NCBI RefSeq assembly: GCF_001074565.1
Contig: NZ_JUQX01000018.1
Span: 1 to 64,000 of the forward strand
Reading direction: 5' to 3'
Length of the DNA: 64,000 nt
Source of the DNA: Streptococcus pseudopneumoniae
Lineage (GTDB): Bacteria > Bacillota > Bacilli > Lactobacillales > Streptococcaceae
Positions within the stretch are counted from its first letter, which is position 1, and each line of letters begins with the position of its first letter. A program made the position numbers and the translations under genes. Under the pieces are notes generated by a model. That model saw nothing but the letters and a program-made list of their open reading frames with translations. It did no database searches and was not told the DNA's origin. Shown in pieces: positions 9,401 to 17,449 of the stretch.

Positions 9401-9555
9401 TCCTTAAAAACAGATACGAGGATATTGGTATCTAGATCTCGTTCTACAATCTCCCTCCCATTACGGGGAAGATAGGTATAGCCCATACGCATGAGATGTA
9501 GAGTTGCTGGGATTTGTACCCTGGTTAGTTCAGAAAAATCTTTTCTCTTTGCCAT
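6493..9555 (-). CDS. hsdR: Type I restriction enzyme motor/nuclease subunit HsdR
   Basis: A 1020-residue HsdR, the DNA-translocating and cleaving subunit. The N-terminal PD-(D/E)xK nuclease is visible as RPDIVIF then YIEVK (D127, E141, K143). A superfamily 2 motor follows with Walker A QGSGKT (331-336), DEAH (432-435), a TGTP motif III and a second RecA-like domain with LLTGFDAPRLK. The C-terminal helical region would bind the methyltransferase core. It is the first gene of the hsdRMS operon; an extended -10 (TATAAT) lies at 9649-9654. HsdR acts only with HsdM and HsdS, so the hsdM stop next door probably leaves it idle. Confidence 0.95.
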   Translation of the reverse strand: MAKRKDFSELTRVQIPATLHLMRMGYTYLPRNGREIVERDLDTNILVSVFKEQFLKFNNYLTEDDFERELANIKLELDQNDLGRSFFKRLQGQEDAIYIDWEHPEANTFHLALEVTCQNGQDEFRPDIVIFINGLPLSYIEVKQPNAIRDGKTGIQSEQDRTRYRFENRKFRRFNNITQLIALSDNLPYISGQGRQKQGSFYGSNAYSKTKFNAFKEERQADFIRSFATLTEDQIDFVLEDMKRFALKSQPEFTTNLHHDTPCNAFLSSLYSKERLLFMLRFGLVYVEEESKDGQMQLQKHVMRYPQYFATRAIEETIAKGVKKGMIWHTQGSGKTALAYFNIRYLTHYFSKQGIVPQFYFVVDRLDLADQAFKEFTKRGLRVKRINNPQELNQKQDGYDVAVVNIQKFKDDSDLTDRSGYDLNRQNIYFIDEAHRSYNERGSYLPNLYQADTKAIKIALTGTPLITYKKDGKTKENHATTRDIFGDYIHKYYYNQSIDDGFTLRLMREDIETSYKDNLRSINEEIQRGDLSKEDIFAHPHYVEPMLDFIIEDFNRARDLIFDDQTIGGMIVCDSSKQARELEKQLEERRKAGTTTLTSALILHDEGDKEEKKDKVDAYKEGKIDLIIVYSMLLTGFDAPRLKRLYLGRKIKAHNLLQTLTRVNRPYKDYLFGYVIDFADISKEFDKTNRAYLEELNQEYDITLTGENGEDVFGSLFVPADEIAQELSKTEQILIDYPTGNLEYFSQVINDIKDRKQLNDLRKALESIKQYYNVARLLGYEHLLQEIDIVQIATLLNILSRRLLTLSLIDKPDEFSSRTLLNLAMSETSFSFVKIAEEELRLAANDLEDLKRRVASGIKKQRDEKDPEWITLYEEFQRIMKKHLIHGQEGFTMENIKETQKDYEELFKSVEDYHTRMRRLTMNFNGDEMAARSYKHVTNSTVVSEFPAIYHVIKGSKVKLDYRIGQNQGVLDNEEYLKRMIREQARKEMKKNQSANNMAKQDFDRLVESLFEGYEEEYQH

Positions 9556-9648
9556 AAAAACTTCCTTTTACTAGTCAGAATTGTCTTTTTTTACCAACAA
9601 TACCTTTCAGACTATCTCTCCAATTTACCAAACACTTAGTTAGCTATT

Positions 9649-9654
9649 ATTATA
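9649..9654 (-). promoter_or_regulatory. Probable -10 element of the hsdRMS-kwa operon
   Basis: On the minus strand the sequence reads TATGATATAAT about 95 bp upstream of hsdR, an extended -10 (TG-N-TATAAT). No good -35 is seen 17 bp further up, as is usual for extended -10 promoters in streptococci. Confidence 0.5.
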
Positions 9655-9732
9655 TCATATTCCAAGCAGAAAACGCCTTCCCAATTCTACTTCCCTCTCA
9701 AAATCCATATAGTTTTTCTCCTCAAAATATGG

Positions 9733-9738
9733 TATAGT
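9733..9738 (+). promoter_or_regulatory. Probable extended -10 of the VTT-domain gene
   Basis: TATGGTATAGT lies about 29 bp before the ATG of the VTT-domain gene, and ATGAGGAG is its ribosome site. Confidence 0.45.
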
Positions 9739-9766
9739 AGAATCATACTATCTATGAGGAGTTTAC

Positions 9767-10384
9767 ATGTCACAGGATAAGCAAATGAAAGCTGTTTCTC
9801 CCCTTCTACAGCAAGTCATCAATATCTCATCTATCGTCGGGGGAGTCGGTACCTTGATTTTCTGTATTTGGGCCTATCAGGCGGGTGTTTTACAGTCCAA
9901 GGAAACCCTATCGGCCTTTATCCAGCAAGCTGGGATTTGGGGACCACCTCTCTTTATCTTTTTACAGATCCTACAAACCGTTGTTCCGATTATTCCGGGA
10001 GCTTTGACCTCAGTGGCTGGGGTCTTTATTTACGGCCACATTATCGGAACCATCTATAACTATATCGGTATCGTGATTGGCTGTGCCATTATCTTTTACC
10101 TCGTCCGTCTCTACGGAGCTGCCTTTGTCCAGTCCGTCGTCAGCAAGCGCACCTATGACAAATACATCGGCTGGCTTGATAAGGGCAATCGCTTCGATCG
10201 TTTCTTTATCTTTATGATGATTTGGCCAGTTAGTCCAGCTGACTTTCTCTGTATGCTGGCTGCCCTGACCAAGATGACCTTCAAGCGCTATATGATTATT
10301 ATCATTTTAACCAAGCCCTTTACCCTAGTGGTTTATACTTATGGTTTGACCTATATCATTGATTTCTTCTGGCAGATGTTTTGA
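9767..10384 (+). CDS. TVP38/TMEM64 (VTT/DedA-superfamily) membrane protein
   Basis: A 205-residue protein with several hydrophobic segments: about 17-40, 57-85, 90-115, 145-165 and 175-195. It has the VTT-domain pattern in the first half (VPIIPGALTSVAGVFIYG, then GCAIIFYLVRLYG). VTT proteins are lipid scramblase or flippase-like membrane proteins; the bacterial substrate is often unknown. It stands alone, with its own extended -10 and a strong terminator after the stop. It lies between the restriction island and the sucrose genes. No enzyme motif is present, and the name reflects fold family only. Confidence 0.82.
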   Translation: MSQDKQMKAVSPLLQQVINISSIVGGVGTLIFCIWAYQAGVLQSKETLSAFIQQAGIWGPPLFIFLQILQTVVPIIPGALTSVAGVFIYGHIIGTIYNYIGIVIGCAIIFYLVRLYGAAFVQSVVSKRTYDKYIGWLDKGNRFDRFFIFMMIWPVSPADFLCMLAALTKMTFKRYMIIIILTKPFTLVVYTYGLTYIIDFFWQMF

Positions 10385-10394
10385 GAATAGAAAA

Positions 10395-10427
10395 ATCCGT
10401 TTGGTTACCCAAACGGATGCTTTTTTT
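10395..10427. terminator. Bidirectional terminator between the VTT gene and scrK
   Basis: A perfect 10-bp stem (ATCCGTTTGG / CCAAACGGAT, 10395-10404 with 10409-10418, loop TTAC) followed by seven T on the plus strand. On the minus strand it is followed by TTTTTCT. It serves the converging VTT gene and scrK. Confidence 0.9.
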
Positions 10428-11313
10428 ATTTTGCGACGCTTTTAGCGAGGACAAAGTTCCCAAGTGTTGCGGAGCCATTTCCTGCGACCGCTGGAGTCAC
10501 GATATAGTCACGCACGTCTGGTACTGGTAGATAGCCGTTGAGAAGAGCTGTGAATTTCTCACGTACACGGTCCAGCATGTGTTGCTGGGCCATGACGCCA
10601 CCACCAAAGACGATCACATCTGGGCGGAAAGTCACTGTAGCATTGACCGCAGCTTGAGCGATATAGTAGGCTTGGACATCCCAGACAGAGTTGTTGAGTT
10701 CGATGTTTTCACCACGAACACCTGTACGGGCTTCGAGACTTGGACCAGCCGCAAAGCCTTCCAAACAGCCCTTGTGGAAAGGACAAACACCGTTAAATTC
10801 CTTCTCCTCGTCCATTGGGTGTTTGGCTACATAGTAGTGACCCATTTCAGGGTGACCTACACCACCGATAAACTCACCACGTTGGATGACACCTGCACCG
10901 ATTCCTGTACCGATAGTGTAGTAGACCAAGTTTTCGATACGACCCCCAGCATTGTTACGGGCAACTACTTCACCGTAGGCAGAGCTGTTTACGTCTGTGG
11001 TGAAATACATGGGTACATTGAGGGCACGGCGGAGAGCTCCAAGCAAGTCTACATTTGCCCAGTTTGGTTTTGGAGTCGTTGTAATAAAGCCATAGGTTTT
11101 TGAGTTTTTGTCAATATCGATCGGACCAAATGATCCGACAGCAAGACCTGCAAGATTATCGAATTTTGAAAAGAATTCGATGGTTTTATCGATAGTCTCG
11201 ATAGGAGTTGTTGTAGGAAATTGTGTTTTTTCTACAATGTTAAAATTTTCATCTCCGACAGCACAGACAAACTTTGTACCGCCTGCTTCTAAGCTTCCGT
11301 ATAATTTTGTCAT
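10426..11313 (-). CDS. scrK: Fructokinase (ROK family)
   Basis: A 295-residue ROK-family sugar kinase. It has the N-terminal phosphate loop GSLEAGGTKFVCAVG (about residues 6-20), the catalytic region NSSAYGE with the preceding Asp (TTDVNSSA), and a zinc site CPFHKGCLEG following a GHPEMGH segment. It phosphorylates the fructose released by ScrB to fructose-6-phosphate, finishing cytoplasmic sucrose use. It lies 158 bp downstream of scrA on the same strand, with a terminator in the gap and its own -10, so it can be expressed separately. Confidence 0.93.
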   Translation of the reverse strand: MTKLYGSLEAGGTKFVCAVGDENFNIVEKTQFPTTTPIETIDKTIEFFSKFDNLAGLAVGSFGPIDIDKNSKTYGFITTTPKPNWANVDLLGALRRALNVPMYFTTDVNSSAYGEVVARNNAGGRIENLVYYTIGTGIGAGVIQRGEFIGGVGHPEMGHYYVAKHPMDEEKEFNGVCPFHKGCLEGFAAGPSLEARTGVRGENIELNNSVWDVQAYYIAQAAVNATVTFRPDVIVFGGGVMAQQHMLDRVREKFTALLNGYLPVPDVRDYIVTPAVAGNGSATLGNFVLAKSVAK

Positions 11314-11340
11314 GATAAACCTCTTATCTTTATTTTCTCT

Positions 11341-11346
11341 ATTATA
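11341..11346 (-). promoter_or_regulatory. -10 element of scrK
   Basis: Minus-strand TGCTATAAT lies about 28 bp before the scrK ATG, an extended -10. No clear -35 is visible. AAGAGG precedes the start codon. Confidence 0.55.
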
Positions 11347-11407
11347 GCATATTTTGAAGAGCTACATTTCTCTATATTTTAGATTTTCCTCTGTAAATCT
11401 TACCATC

Positions 11408-11450
11408 TAAGTAAAAACGAACAAACATGACATTTGTTCGTTTTGTTTTT
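11408..11450. terminator. Terminator downstream of scrA
   Basis: A 12-bp perfect stem (AAAACGAACAAA at 11414-11425 with TTTGTTCGTTTT at 11433-11444, 7-nt loop), flanked by T runs on both strands. On the minus strand it separates scrA from scrK. Confidence 0.8.
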
Positions 11451-11471
11451 AGATTTGATTTTCGAAGAGGA

Positions 11472-13364
11472 CTAGGCTTTCACTTCTATGATCGCATCGC
11501 CCTTGACAACTGAACCAGTTGCAACTGGTGTCACAGAAGCGTAGTCTGCTGTGTTGGTTACGATAACCATTGTCGTATCGTCGAGACCCGCTGCAGCAAT
11601 TTTAGCAGAGTCAAAAGTTCCAAGAACATCTCCAGCCTTGACTTTATCACCTTGGGCAACTTTTTTGTCAAAACCTTCGCCGTCCATAGACACTGTATCA
11701 ATACCAACGTGGATCAAGATTTCAGCTCCATTAGCTGTCTTCAAACCGTAAGCATGGCCTGTGGCAAAGGCGATAGATACTTCTGCATCAGCTGGTGCGT
11801 AAACCACACCTTGGCTAGGTTTTACAGCGATTCCTTGTCCCATTGCACCACTTGAAAAGACTGGATCATCAACATTCTCAAGAGCAACCACGTCACCAAC
11901 GATAGGAGTTTGGATTGTTTCATTTTGAGGAGCTACTGGAATGTTACCAGTTGTTTCTTCTTGGACCAAGCGCTCTGTCGCAACTTCAGTAGCAACCTCT
12001 TCTTCGTCCTCGTAACCAAACATGTAAGTAAGGGCAAAACCAAGAACGAATGATACAGCTACCATAAGAAGGTATTGAAGCAATTGACCGTTACCAACGT
12101 ACAACATTGTACCAGGGATGATGGTGATACCATTACCAGTACCAGCAAGTCCAAGGATAGAAGCCAATCCACCACCGATAGCACCAGCAATCAATGAAAG
12201 GAAGAATGGTTTACGGAAACGCAAGTTCACCCCGAAGATAGCAGGCTCTGTAATACCGAGGAAGGCAGAAAGAGCAGCTGGGAAAGCAAGTGTTTTCAGT
12301 TTAGGATTTTTAGTTTTGACACCAACGGCAACAGTTGCAGCCCCTTGAGCTGTCATAGCTGCAGTGATAATGGCGTTGAATGGGTTGGCATGATCGGCAG
12401 CAAGCAATTGCACTTCAAGCAAGTTGAAGATGTGGTGTACACCTGATACGACAATCAATTGGTGAACCCCACCAATCAAGAAACCACCAAGACCAAATGG
12501 CAAACCAAGAATCGCTTTTGTACCGATAAGGATGTAGTTCTCAACAACATGGAAGACTGGTCCGATGACAAAGAGTCCAAGGATAGACATAACCAAAAGT
12601 GTCACAAATGGTGTCACCAAGAGATCCAAGACATCTGGAACCACCTTGCGAAGTGCTTTTTCAAACTTGGCTCCGACCACCCCGATGATGAAGGCTGGAA
12701 GAACGGAACCTTGCAAACCAACAACAGGAATAAAGCCAAAGAAGTTCATAGCTGTTACTTCACCACCTGATGCTACTGCCCAAGCGTTTGGAAGCGAACC
12801 AGAAACCAGCATCATACCAAGGACGATACCAACGGCTGGATTTCCACCGAATACACGGAAGGTTGACCATACAACCAAACCTGGCAAGATGATGAAAGCT
12901 GTATCTGTGAGGATTTGGCTGTAAATGGTAACATCTTCTGGAAGTGTCATTCCGAGAGCATTCAAGAGACCACGAACACCCATGAAGAGACCAGTTGCCA
13001 CGATAACTGGGATGATTGGCACGAAAACGTCACCGAAAGTACGGATAGCACGTTGGAACCAGTTTCCTTGTTTAGCAGCCTCTGCCTTCATGTCTTCTTT
13101 AGAAGATGTTGGCAAGCCAAGTGCAACCACTTCGTCGTACATCTTGTTTACTGTACCAGTCCCAAAGATGATTTGGTATTGACCTGAGTTAAAGAAAGCT
13201 CCTTGAACTTTATCCAAGTTCTCAATCACTTCCTTATTGATTTTCCCTTCATCTTTGACCATGACACGTAGACGGGTCGCACAGTGGGCAACACTGTTGA
13301 CATTTTCACGTCCGCCAAGGGCTTCGATGACCTTTTTTGCAATATCCTGATTGTTCATTTGCAA
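11472..13364 (-). CDS. scrA: Sucrose-specific PTS transporter subunit EIIBCA
   Basis: A 630-residue PTS permease with all three parts in one chain. The N-terminal EIIB domain has the phospho-cysteine in NSVAHCATRLRV (C28). A multi-helix EIIC membrane domain (about 105-455) contains GGVHQLIVVSGVHH and GITEPAIFGVNLRF. The C-terminal EIIA domain has the phospho-histidine in EILIHVGIDTV and earlier GxGxA-type segments. It imports sucrose as sucrose-6-phosphate using phosphate from HPr. It is divergent from scrB and carries its own promoter and LacI-type operators upstream. Length and domain order match streptococcal ScrA. Confidence 0.95.
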   Translation of the reverse strand: MQMNNQDIAKKVIEALGGRENVNSVAHCATRLRVMVKDEGKINKEVIENLDKVQGAFFNSGQYQIIFGTGTVNKMYDEVVALGLPTSSKEDMKAEAAKQGNWFQRAIRTFGDVFVPIIPVIVATGLFMGVRGLLNALGMTLPEDVTIYSQILTDTAFIILPGLVVWSTFRVFGGNPAVGIVLGMMLVSGSLPNAWAVASGGEVTAMNFFGFIPVVGLQGSVLPAFIIGVVGAKFEKALRKVVPDVLDLLVTPFVTLLVMSILGLFVIGPVFHVVENYILIGTKAILGLPFGLGGFLIGGVHQLIVVSGVHHIFNLLEVQLLAADHANPFNAIITAAMTAQGAATVAVGVKTKNPKLKTLAFPAALSAFLGITEPAIFGVNLRFRKPFFLSLIAGAIGGGLASILGLAGTGNGITIIPGTMLYVGNGQLLQYLLMVAVSFVLGFALTYMFGYEDEEEVATEVATERLVQEETTGNIPVAPQNETIQTPIVGDVVALENVDDPVFSSGAMGQGIAVKPSQGVVYAPADAEVSIAFATGHAYGLKTANGAEILIHVGIDTVSMDGEGFDKKVAQGDKVKAGDVLGTFDSAKIAAAGLDDTTMVIVTNTADYASVTPVATGSVVKGDAIIEVKA

Positions 13365-13394
13365 AAATCTCCTTATAAAAATTTTGTTCTTGTT

Positions 13395-13408
13395 TGAAAG
13401 CGATTTTA
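13395..13408. promoter_or_regulatory. LacI-family operator (ScrR or CcpA/cre) in the scrA leader
   Basis: TGAAAGCGATTTTA matches the cre/LacI consensus TGxAAxCGxTTxCA with one mismatch. It lies between the scrA -10 and ribosome site, where a bound repressor would block scrA transcription. ScrR and CcpA sites cannot be told apart by eye. Confidence 0.6.
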
Positions 13409-13425
13409 TTCGCCCTACGACTATT

Positions 13426-13453
13426 ATTTTATCATCTTTCTAAAATATGTCAA
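13426..13453 (-). promoter_or_regulatory. scrA promoter
   Basis: Minus strand: TTGACA (13448-13453), 16-bp spacer ending in TGA, then TAAAAT (13426-13431). A CAAAACGCTT half-operator overlaps the upstream side of the -35. Confidence 0.75.
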
Positions 13454-13684
13454 GCGTTTTGCAGAATTTTTTTATTTTCCTTCTCTTCTTTATCTCCGTT
13501 TATGATAGTTTTTGACTGAGTTCTTCTATTTACTCATAAAAATATCCTTAAATTAGAGGATTCAAAGCTTTTATTTTTCAATTTCTTTCATTTTTTCGTG
13601 AAAATTTGCCCGATTTCTTCCACTTAATTTCTGGCAATCGTTTGACATATTTTTCTCTTTTTTAACATAAAAGGCTTGCTTTTT
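13454..13684. other. AT-rich intergenic region between the divergent scrA and scrB promoters
   Basis: About 230 bp without an open frame of interest. It contains an additional operator-like segment TGGCAATCGTTTGACA at 13632-13647, close to the LacI-family pattern. Nothing else coding or structured was recognised. Confidence 0.5.
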
Positions 13685-13713
13685 TTGCCGAAAACGTTTA
13701 CTATTAATAATAG
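13685..13713 (+). promoter_or_regulatory. scrB promoter with overlapping LacI-type operator
   Basis: TTGCCG (13685-13690), 17-bp spacer, TAATAG (13708-13713). The spacer contains CGAAAACGTTTACT (13689-13702), an AACGTT-centred LacI/ScrR-type operator with two mismatches to cre, so repressor and polymerase would compete. GGAGG precedes the scrB ATG. Confidence 0.65.
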
Positions 13714-13739
13714 AATAGAACTTATGGAGGAAAGATAAA

Positions 13740-15194
13740 ATGGAATGGACAACTGAGCGTCGTTATAGACCCTATGAAGATTGGACGCAAGAAGAAATTC
13801 AACATATAAAGGAAAAGATGGCACAATCTCCATGGCATACTCATTACCATGTTGAGCCTAAAATGGGGCTTCTCAATGATCCAAATGGCTTTTCTTATTT
13901 TGATGGCAAATGGATTCTCTTTTACCAAAACTTCCCCTTTGGTGCAGCCCATGGGTTGAAGTCTTGGGTGCAGCTTGAAAGTGATGATCTAGTGCACTTT
14001 AGAGAGACTGGAGTCAAAGTTTTGCCAGATACTCCATTGGATAGCCACGGTGCTTACTCTGGTTCTGCCATGCAATTTGGCGATAACTTGTTCTTGTTTT
14101 ATACTGGAAATGTCCGTGATGAAAACTGGATCCGTCACCCTTACCAGATTGGTGCTTTGATGGATAATGATGGCAAGATTACAAAGATTGACAAGATCTT
14201 GATTGACCAGCCAGCAGACTCTACTGACCACTTCCGCGACCCGCAAATTTTTAACTTTAAAGGTCAATATTATGCTATCGTCGGTGGACAGGACTTGGAG
14301 AAAAAAGGCTTCGTCCGTCTCTACAAGGCTGTGGACAATGATTATACAAACTGGCAAGCAGTTGGCGACCTTGACTTTGCTAACGACCGTACTGCCTACA
14401 TGATGGAATGTCCAAATCTGGTCTTTGTAGGGGAGCACCCTGTCCTTCTCTACTGTCCACAAGGATTGGATAAGGCTGTTCTAAACTATGACAATATCTA
14501 TCCAAACATGTACAAAATCGGGGCTTCCTTTGATCCTGAAAATGCCAAAATGGTAGATGTGTCTCCATTGCAAAATCTAGACTATGGTTTTGAAGCCTAT
14601 GCAACGCAAGCCTTCAACGCTCCGGATGGACGTGCACTAGCAGTAAGTTGGCTTGGATTACCAGATGTTTCCTACCCATCTGACCGTTTTGACCACCAAG
14701 GAACCTTCTCATTGGTCAAAGAACTCACTATCAAAGATGGCAAACTCTACCAATATCCCGTCTCAGCCGTCAAAGAACTTCGTTCTTCTGAAGAGGTCTT
14801 CTCAAATCGTACTCAAACCAATAACACCTATGAACTCGAGCTCAACTTGGAGGCCAATAGCCAAAGCGAGATTGTCTTGCTCGCTGACAAAGAAGGCAAG
14901 GGGCTTTCAATCAACTTTGACCTTGTCAATGGACAATTGACAGTGGATCGTAGTCAGGCTGGTGAACAGTACGCCCAAGAATTTGGTACAACTCGTTCTT
15001 GTCCTATCGATAACCAAGCTACTACTGCCACTATCTTCATCGACAAGTCAGTCTTTGAAATTTTCATCAATAAAGGAGAAAAAGTATTTTCTGGTCGTGT
15101 CTTCCCACATGCGGACCAAAATGGGATCCTCATCAAGTCTGGAAACCCAACTGGAACTTACTATGAATTAGATTATGGTCGCAAAACTAACTGA
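13740..15194 (+). CDS. scrB: Sucrose-6-phosphate hydrolase (GH32)
   Basis: A 484-residue glycoside hydrolase family 32 enzyme. It has the nucleophile motif MGLLNDPNGFSYF (residues about 42-54), the FRDPQIF motif (about 164-170) and the acid/base MMECPNL (about 221-227). A C-terminal beta-sandwich contains IFIDKSVFEIFIN. It splits sucrose-6-phosphate from ScrA into glucose-6-phosphate and fructose; ScrK then handles the fructose. The start has a strong GGAGG. Its last 20 bp overlap the beginning of scrR in another frame, so the two are co-transcribed and probably translationally coupled. Confidence 0.95.
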   Translation: MEWTTERRYRPYEDWTQEEIQHIKEKMAQSPWHTHYHVEPKMGLLNDPNGFSYFDGKWILFYQNFPFGAAHGLKSWVQLESDDLVHFRETGVKVLPDTPLDSHGAYSGSAMQFGDNLFLFYTGNVRDENWIRHPYQIGALMDNDGKITKIDKILIDQPADSTDHFRDPQIFNFKGQYYAIVGGQDLEKKGFVRLYKAVDNDYTNWQAVGDLDFANDRTAYMMECPNLVFVGEHPVLLYCPQGLDKAVLNYDNIYPNMYKIGASFDPENAKMVDVSPLQNLDYGFEAYATQAFNAPDGRALAVSWLGLPDVSYPSDRFDHQGTFSLVKELTIKDGKLYQYPVSAVKELRSSEEVFSNRTQTNNTYELELNLEANSQSEIVLLADKEGKGLSINFDLVNGQLTVDRSQAGEQYAQEFGTTRSCPIDNQATTATIFIDKSVFEIFINKGEKVFSGRVFPHADQNGILIKSGNPTGTYYELDYGRKTN

Positions 15195-16140
15195 TGTCGC
15201 AAAACTTGCAGGCGTCAGCCCTACTACCGTCTCACGGGTCATCAATAAAAAGGGTTATCTATCTGAGAAAACCATTCAAAAGGTTAATGAAGCCATGCGA
15301 GAACTAGGCTACAAGCCCAACAATCTGGCTCGAAGTCTCCAAGGCAAATCTGCTAAGTTGATTGGACTCATTTTTCCAAACATTAGTCATGTCTTTTATG
15401 CTGAGTTGATTGACAAGTTGGAACACCAGCTCTTCAAAAATGGTTACAAGACCATCATCTGTAACAGCGAACACGATTCTGAAAAGGAAAGGGAATACAT
15501 CGAAATGCTGGAGGCCAATCAGGTAGACGGTATCATTTCTGGAAGTCACAACTTGGGAATCGAAGACTACAATCGTGTGACAGCACCGATTATTTCCTTT
15601 GACCGAAACCTATCGCCAGACATCCCTGTCGTCTCCTCTGATAACTACGGTGGCGGGGTCCTCGCAGCCCAAACTCTGGTCAAGACAGGCGCCCAGTCTA
15701 TCATCATGATTACAGGAAATGACAACTCGAACTCACCAACTGGGCTGCGCCATGCTGGTTTTGCCTCTGTTCTCCCGAAAGCGCCTATTATCAATGTTTC
15801 GAGTGACTTTTCTCCCGTCAGAAAAGAAATGGAAATCAAGAATATCTTGACCCATCAGAAACCAGATGCTATCTTTGCTTCAGATGATCTGACAGCCATT
15901 TTGGTTATCAAAATCGCTCAGGAACTGGGAATCTCTGTTCCTGAAGAGCTCAAAGTCATCGGCTATGACGGGACTTACTTTATTGAGAACTACTACCCTC
16001 AACTCGCGACCATCAAGCAACCCTTGGAAGAGATTGCCCACCTCACTGTTGATCTTCTCTTGCAGAAGATCGAAGGACAGGAAGTCGCGACAACTGGTTA
16101 CTTCTTACCAGTCACATTATTACCAGGAAAAAGTATTTAA
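15175..16140 (+). CDS. scrR: LacI-family sucrose operon repressor
   Basis: A 321-residue LacI/GalR regulator. The N-terminal helix-turn-helix and hinge are clear (LTDVAKLAGVSPTTVSRVIN, residues about 5-24, followed by KPNNLARSLQGKSAKLIG). The periplasmic-binding-like effector domain contains IFASDDLTA and VIGYDGT. It is expected to bind the operators in the scrA-scrB gap and to release them when sucrose metabolites are present. It overlaps scrB by 20 bp, placing the repressor under its own control. A terminator follows. Confidence 0.93.
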   Translation: MVAKLTDVAKLAGVSPTTVSRVINKKGYLSEKTIQKVNEAMRELGYKPNNLARSLQGKSAKLIGLIFPNISHVFYAELIDKLEHQLFKNGYKTIICNSEHDSEKEREYIEMLEANQVDGIISGSHNLGIEDYNRVTAPIISFDRNLSPDIPVVSSDNYGGGVLAAQTLVKTGAQSIIMITGNDNSNSPTGLRHAGFASVLPKAPIINVSSDFSPVRKEMEIKNILTHQKPDAIFASDDLTAILVIKIAQELGISVPEELKVIGYDGTYFIENYYPQLATIKQPLEEIAHLTVDLLLQKIEGQEVATTGYFLPVTLLPGKSI

Positions 16141-16146
16141 GTACAA

Positions 16147-16176
16147 AAAACTCAGACGAATGCGTCTGAGTTTTTT
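16147..16176. terminator. Bidirectional terminator between scrR and mvaA
   Basis: Perfect 8-bp stem CTCAGACG / CGTCTGAG (16151-16158 with 16163-16170, loop AATG), with six A before and six T after. It ends scrR on the plus strand and mvaA on the minus strand. Confidence 0.9.
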
Positions 16177-17449
16177 ATGATCGTAAATTTTCCAGATAGC
16201 GCTGGGCTGTCTCTAAGTTAAAGGTTTTGTCTGCAATAAGGCGCTCAACGAGGGGAGCAACCTCGGACTCACTAGCACCTGCTAGGAGAGCGAGGGATTT
16301 GGCCTGTAGTTTCATGTGGCCTTGCTGGATGCCCGTACTGACCAAGGCTTTGAGGGCCGCAAAGTTTTGTGCAAGACCGATGGACACGATAATCTGAGCT
16401 AATTCCTTGGCTGAAGGATTTCCCAGTAGTTCATGACTAAGAGCTACACGGGGGTTGAGACCGATAGAGCCACCCTTGGTCGCTACAGGCATAGGTAGAG
16501 TCAGCTCACCGACCAATTCTTCTCTTTCCATGTCCAGCGTCCATTGACTAAGACCTTGATAGCGTCCATCTCGACTGGCAAAGGCATGGGCCCCAGCTTC
16601 GATGGCACGCCAGTCATTACCAGTGGCAATCAAAATGGCATCAATACCATTAAAAATCCCTTTATTGTGAGTAGCTGCTCGGTAGGGATCAGCCTGTGCA
16701 AACTGGCTAGCCAAAGCTATTTTCTCCGCAATTTCTCGTCCTTGGTCCCTTTGAGGGTTCAAATGGCGAAAGGCGATACGACAGCTTGCAGTCACCAGAG
16801 AATCGGTCGCGTAGTTGGACAAAATTCCCATAAGACTCTGTCCCTGACTGAGTTCTTCTAAGACTGGTTTCAAGGCTTCCAGCATGGTGTTGAGCATATT
16901 GGCTCCCATGGCTTCCTGAGTATCGACATGGAGATAAACAACGAGAAAGTCTGTTTCACCTTTGATCTGCTCTACATGCAAATCACGCGCCCCGCCACCA
17001 CGTTTGACGATAGAAGGATAGGCTTGATTGGCAAGTTCCAAGAGCTCCGCCTTCTTGCTGGCAATCTTCTCTTGCGCTTGTTCAGGATCAGCAACTTGAT
17101 AAAGGGCTACCTGACCAATCATCTGACGCTCATGTACTTGAGCAGTAAAGCCACCTGCTCGCTTGATGATTTTACTTGCATAGCTGGCCGCAGCAACCAC
17201 TGAGGGTTCTTCTGTCACATAGGGAACTGTGTAGTCCTGACCGTTCACCAAAAGCTCTGGAATGATAGAATAAGGCAGAGAAAAAGTTCCCACTACATTC
17301 TCACTCAGCTGATCTGCAATTGCCAAGCTGATTTGTTCATCCTGCTCCAGACTGGTTTGCTTTTCAGGACTAAGGAGCGCCTGAGCTTTCAGTAACTCAA
17401 GGCGCTCATGGTATGACTTTTTAGAAAATCCATTCCAACTTCTCTTCAT
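16175..17449 (-). CDS. mvaA: Hydroxymethylglutaryl-CoA reductase (class II, degradative fold)
   Basis: A 424-residue bacterial class II HMG-CoA reductase. It reduces HMG-CoA to mevalonate, the committed step of isoprenoid precursor synthesis in streptococci. Visible features are the N-terminal ENVVGTFSLPYSIIPELLVNG segment that includes the catalytic Glu region (TEEPSVVAAASYA), the cofactor region around DAMGANMLNT (here EAMGANMLNT), and GGSIGLNPRVALSHELLG near the C-terminus. The start codon overlaps the mvaS stop (TAATG), so the two enzymes of the upper mevalonate pathway are translated together. Confidence 0.95.
   Translation of the reverse strand: MKRSWNGFSKKSYHERLELLKAQALLSPEKQTSLEQDEQISLAIADQLSENVVGTFSLPYSIIPELLVNGQDYTVPYVTEEPSVVAAASYASKIIKRAGGFTAQVHERQMIGQVALYQVADPEQAQEKIASKKAELLELANQAYPSIVKRGGGARDLHVEQIKGETDFLVVYLHVDTQEAMGANMLNTMLEALKPVLEELSQGQSLMGILSNYATDSLVTASCRIAFRHLNPQRDQGREIAEKIALASQFAQADPYRAATHNKGIFNGIDAILIATGNDWRAIEAGAHAFASRDGRYQGLSQWTLDMEREELVGELTLPMPVATKGGSIGLNPRVALSHELLGNPSAKELAQIIVSIGLAQNFAALKALVSTGIQQGHMKLQAKSLALLAGASESEVAPLVERLIADKTFNLETAQRYLENLRS

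Noticed and set aside
12459-12924. Overlapping plus-strand open frames inside scrA
   Set aside because: Antisense shadows of the biased codon use in scrA; composition is not protein-like.
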